Program-made: the position numbers and the translations under genes
In this document: positions 5,429-6,309 of the stretch, piece by piece
Position numbering within the stretch: the stretch's first letter is position 1
Layout of the letters: each line of letters begins with the position of its first letter
NCBI GenBank assembly: GCA_027040375.1
Contig: JALUMJ010000202.1
Location: forward strand, 1 to 6,309
DNA from: Campylobacteraceae bacterium
GTDB lineage: Bacteria > Campylobacterota > Campylobacteria > Campylobacterales > Sulfurospirillaceae
DNA: 6,309 nt
Reading direction: 5' to 3'
Notes under the pieces: generated by a model
Databases searched by the model: none
What the model was told of the DNA's origin: nothing
What the model saw: the letters and a program-made list of their open reading frames with translations, nothing else

Positions 5429-6180
5429 AAATCCAGATATTCCTCTTCACAAAAACTAGATACATTTATGTTTTCAAAAGACTTACGCAAAGAGGTAAAA
5501 AGTTCGTGATTATTTTCTTCCATCTTTGCTAGCATCTCTTTTGTCTTAGCTCTAGCCACTGGCATTTTTACATCAAAACGCATAGCAGGACAAGCTTCGT
5601 CGCTAACTAAGGGGATATTAGCCTCTTTTGCCTGTTCTACCAATTGTCTTTCTCTTACATGTATGAAAGGACGAATAACAACTAAGCCATTTTTTGCTTT
5701 GTATATTGGAGGCATTGAACGAAGTGCTCCATTATACGAAAAATTCATAAAAAAGCTTTCAACTGCGTCATCTAAGTGGTGTGCAAGTGCTAGTTTGTTA
5801 TAACCATGCTCAAGTGCATAGCTGTATAGTGCGCCTCTTCGCATCCTTGAGAAGAAGCTACAAAAGGAAGAGTTTTTTCTTATTTTCTCTTTTGCCAAAT
5901 CATAAATTTTAGTATCATAAATCTCGTGTTCTATTTCATGTTCAGCACAATGTTTATGTAAAATTTCTAAATTTTCACCCATGCCGTATGCTATAGTTAC
6001 AGCTTTAAATTCAAATTTAAATGGTGCAACTTTTTGGATATGCTTCATCACATGCGCTAAGCAAAGGGAATCTTTTCCCCCGCTAAGACCAAGTAAAATA
6101 CGATCACCCTCTTTTATAAGCGAGTATCTTGCATTTATTCTGCCTGTATTTCTTAAAAGTTTTTTACTTAGTTTAATCAA
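5425..6180 (-). CDS. TtcA-like PP-loop ATPase, probable tRNA thiolation enzyme
   Basis: The gene encodes a 251-residue cytoplasmic ATPase of the TtcA/TilS PP-loop group; TtcA makes 2-thiocytidine at position 32 of tRNA. The ATP-binding PP-loop is SGGKDS (33-38). SRMRRGALYSYA (111-122), AHHLDDAVESFFMN (133-146), MPP (156-158) and VVIRPF (167-172) follow the TtcA order. TtcA holds a [4Fe-4S] cluster with a CxxC plus a later cysteine. Here the CxxC reads C107-S-F-F110, so the second ligand is missing, and a single cysteine (C197, in ACPAM) stands where E. coli TtcA has CNLC. The exact thiolation activity is therefore uncertain. The start is TTG at 6178-6180. A stop lies directly upstream in frame, and the next Met (M45) would delete the PP-loop. 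The TTG lies inside the end of mtnN, with no clear ribosome site, so translation is probably coupled. From memory the same pair occurs in C. jejuni. Confidence 0.82.
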   Translation of the reverse strand: MIKLSKKLLRNTGRINARYSLIKEGDRILLGLSGGKDSLCLAHVMKHIQKVAPFKFEFKAVTIAYGMGENLEILHKHCAEHEIEHEIYDTKIYDLAKEKIRKNSSFCSFFSRMRRGALYSYALEHGYNKLALAHHLDDAVESFFMNFSYNGALRSMPPIYKAKNGLVVIRPFIHVRERQLVEQAKEANIPLVSDEACPAMRFDVKMPVARAKTKEMLAKMEENNHELFTSLRKSFENINVSSFCEEEYLDF

Positions 6181-6309
6181 TTAATTTATCAACCATCGAC
6201 ACTATAAAATCTGCCGAAATTCTCGCTGATGATTCTAAAAATTCATCAAAACTAAAACTAGCATCCATGTCAGCTGCATCACTGATGGAGCGAAGTATAA
6301 AAAATGGAA
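6173..6309 (-). CDS. mtnN: MtnN/Pfs nucleosidase, C-terminal part (partial)
   Basis: The last 44 residues of 5'-methylthioadenosine/S-adenosylhomocysteine nucleosidase enter from the right edge, with a TAA stop at 6173-6175. The diagnostic segment RSISDAADMDASFSFDEFL (6-24) is present. Its aspartate in ISD corresponds to the catalytic acid (Asp197 of E. coli MtnN), and the downstream helix SARISADFIVSMVDKLI matches the family's end. The enzyme removes adenine from methylthioadenosine and S-adenosylhomocysteine. In Campylobacter and Helicobacter the homologue is also reported to act on 6-amino-6-deoxyfutalosine in menaquinone synthesis. The stop overlaps the start of the TtcA-like gene by eight bases, indicating one transcription unit. 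The N-terminal part lies outside the window. Confidence 0.92.
   Translation of the reverse strand, partial: PFFILRSISDAADMDASFSFDEFLESSARISADFIVSMVDKLID

Overview
The window looks like chromosomal DNA of an epsilonproteobacterium (Campylobacterota), most likely a Campylobacter other than C. jejuni. Reasons: low G+C coding sequence on both strands; a Campylobacter/Helicobacter-type gene order ftsI-fliE-flgC-flgB with ftsW divergent, which I recall from Helicobacter pylori; a long FlgC of 164 residues; and a neighbouring mtnN (pfs) plus TtcA-like pair, which I recall from C. jejuni. The genus assignment is inference from the sequence and from memory, not from a search. I see no mobile element, CRISPR array, tRNA or rRNA.

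Layout: 3-128 (+) is the 3' end of an unrecognised gene. It runs tail to tail into ftsI (118-1881, -), with an 11-base overlap. ftsI is the last gene of a four-gene minus-strand unit, flgB (2698-3129), flgC (2200-2694), fliE (1902-2195), ftsI. A 125-base divergent intergenic region (3130-3254) holds a good sigma-54 type promoter facing flgB, a tandem 7-base repeat, a short palindrome and a sigma-70 type -10 box facing ftsW. Rightwards, ftsW (3255-4415, +) and murG (4412-5428, +) overlap by the ATGA pattern. murG meets a TtcA-like PP-loop ATPase gene (5425-6180, -) tail to tail, sharing the palindrome TTAA as both stop codons. The TtcA-like gene is preceded by mtnN (6173-6309, -, cut by the window edge), whose stop lies inside it.

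How the genes fit together: MurG makes lipid II on the cytoplasmic face of the membrane, FtsW polymerises it into septal glycan, and FtsI cross-links that glycan. The three septal-wall genes therefore sit in one locus but are divided between two divergent units. ftsI sits downstream of three flagellar basal-body genes (FliE, and the rod proteins FlgB and FlgC) behind an apparent flagellar sigma-54 promoter. This division/flagellum mixing is the most interesting property of the window. The TtcA-like protein is expected to thiolate tRNA, and MtnN recycles S-adenosylhomocysteine and related nucleosides.

Nearly every base is coding, and all complete genes are recognisable families. I do not see a wholly new system. 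The observations worth following are the sigma-54 promoter with an essential division gene downstream, two TTG starts without Shine-Dalgarno sites, a broken CxxC in the TtcA-like protein, an enlarged FtsW periplasmic loop, and the repeats between the divergent promoters.
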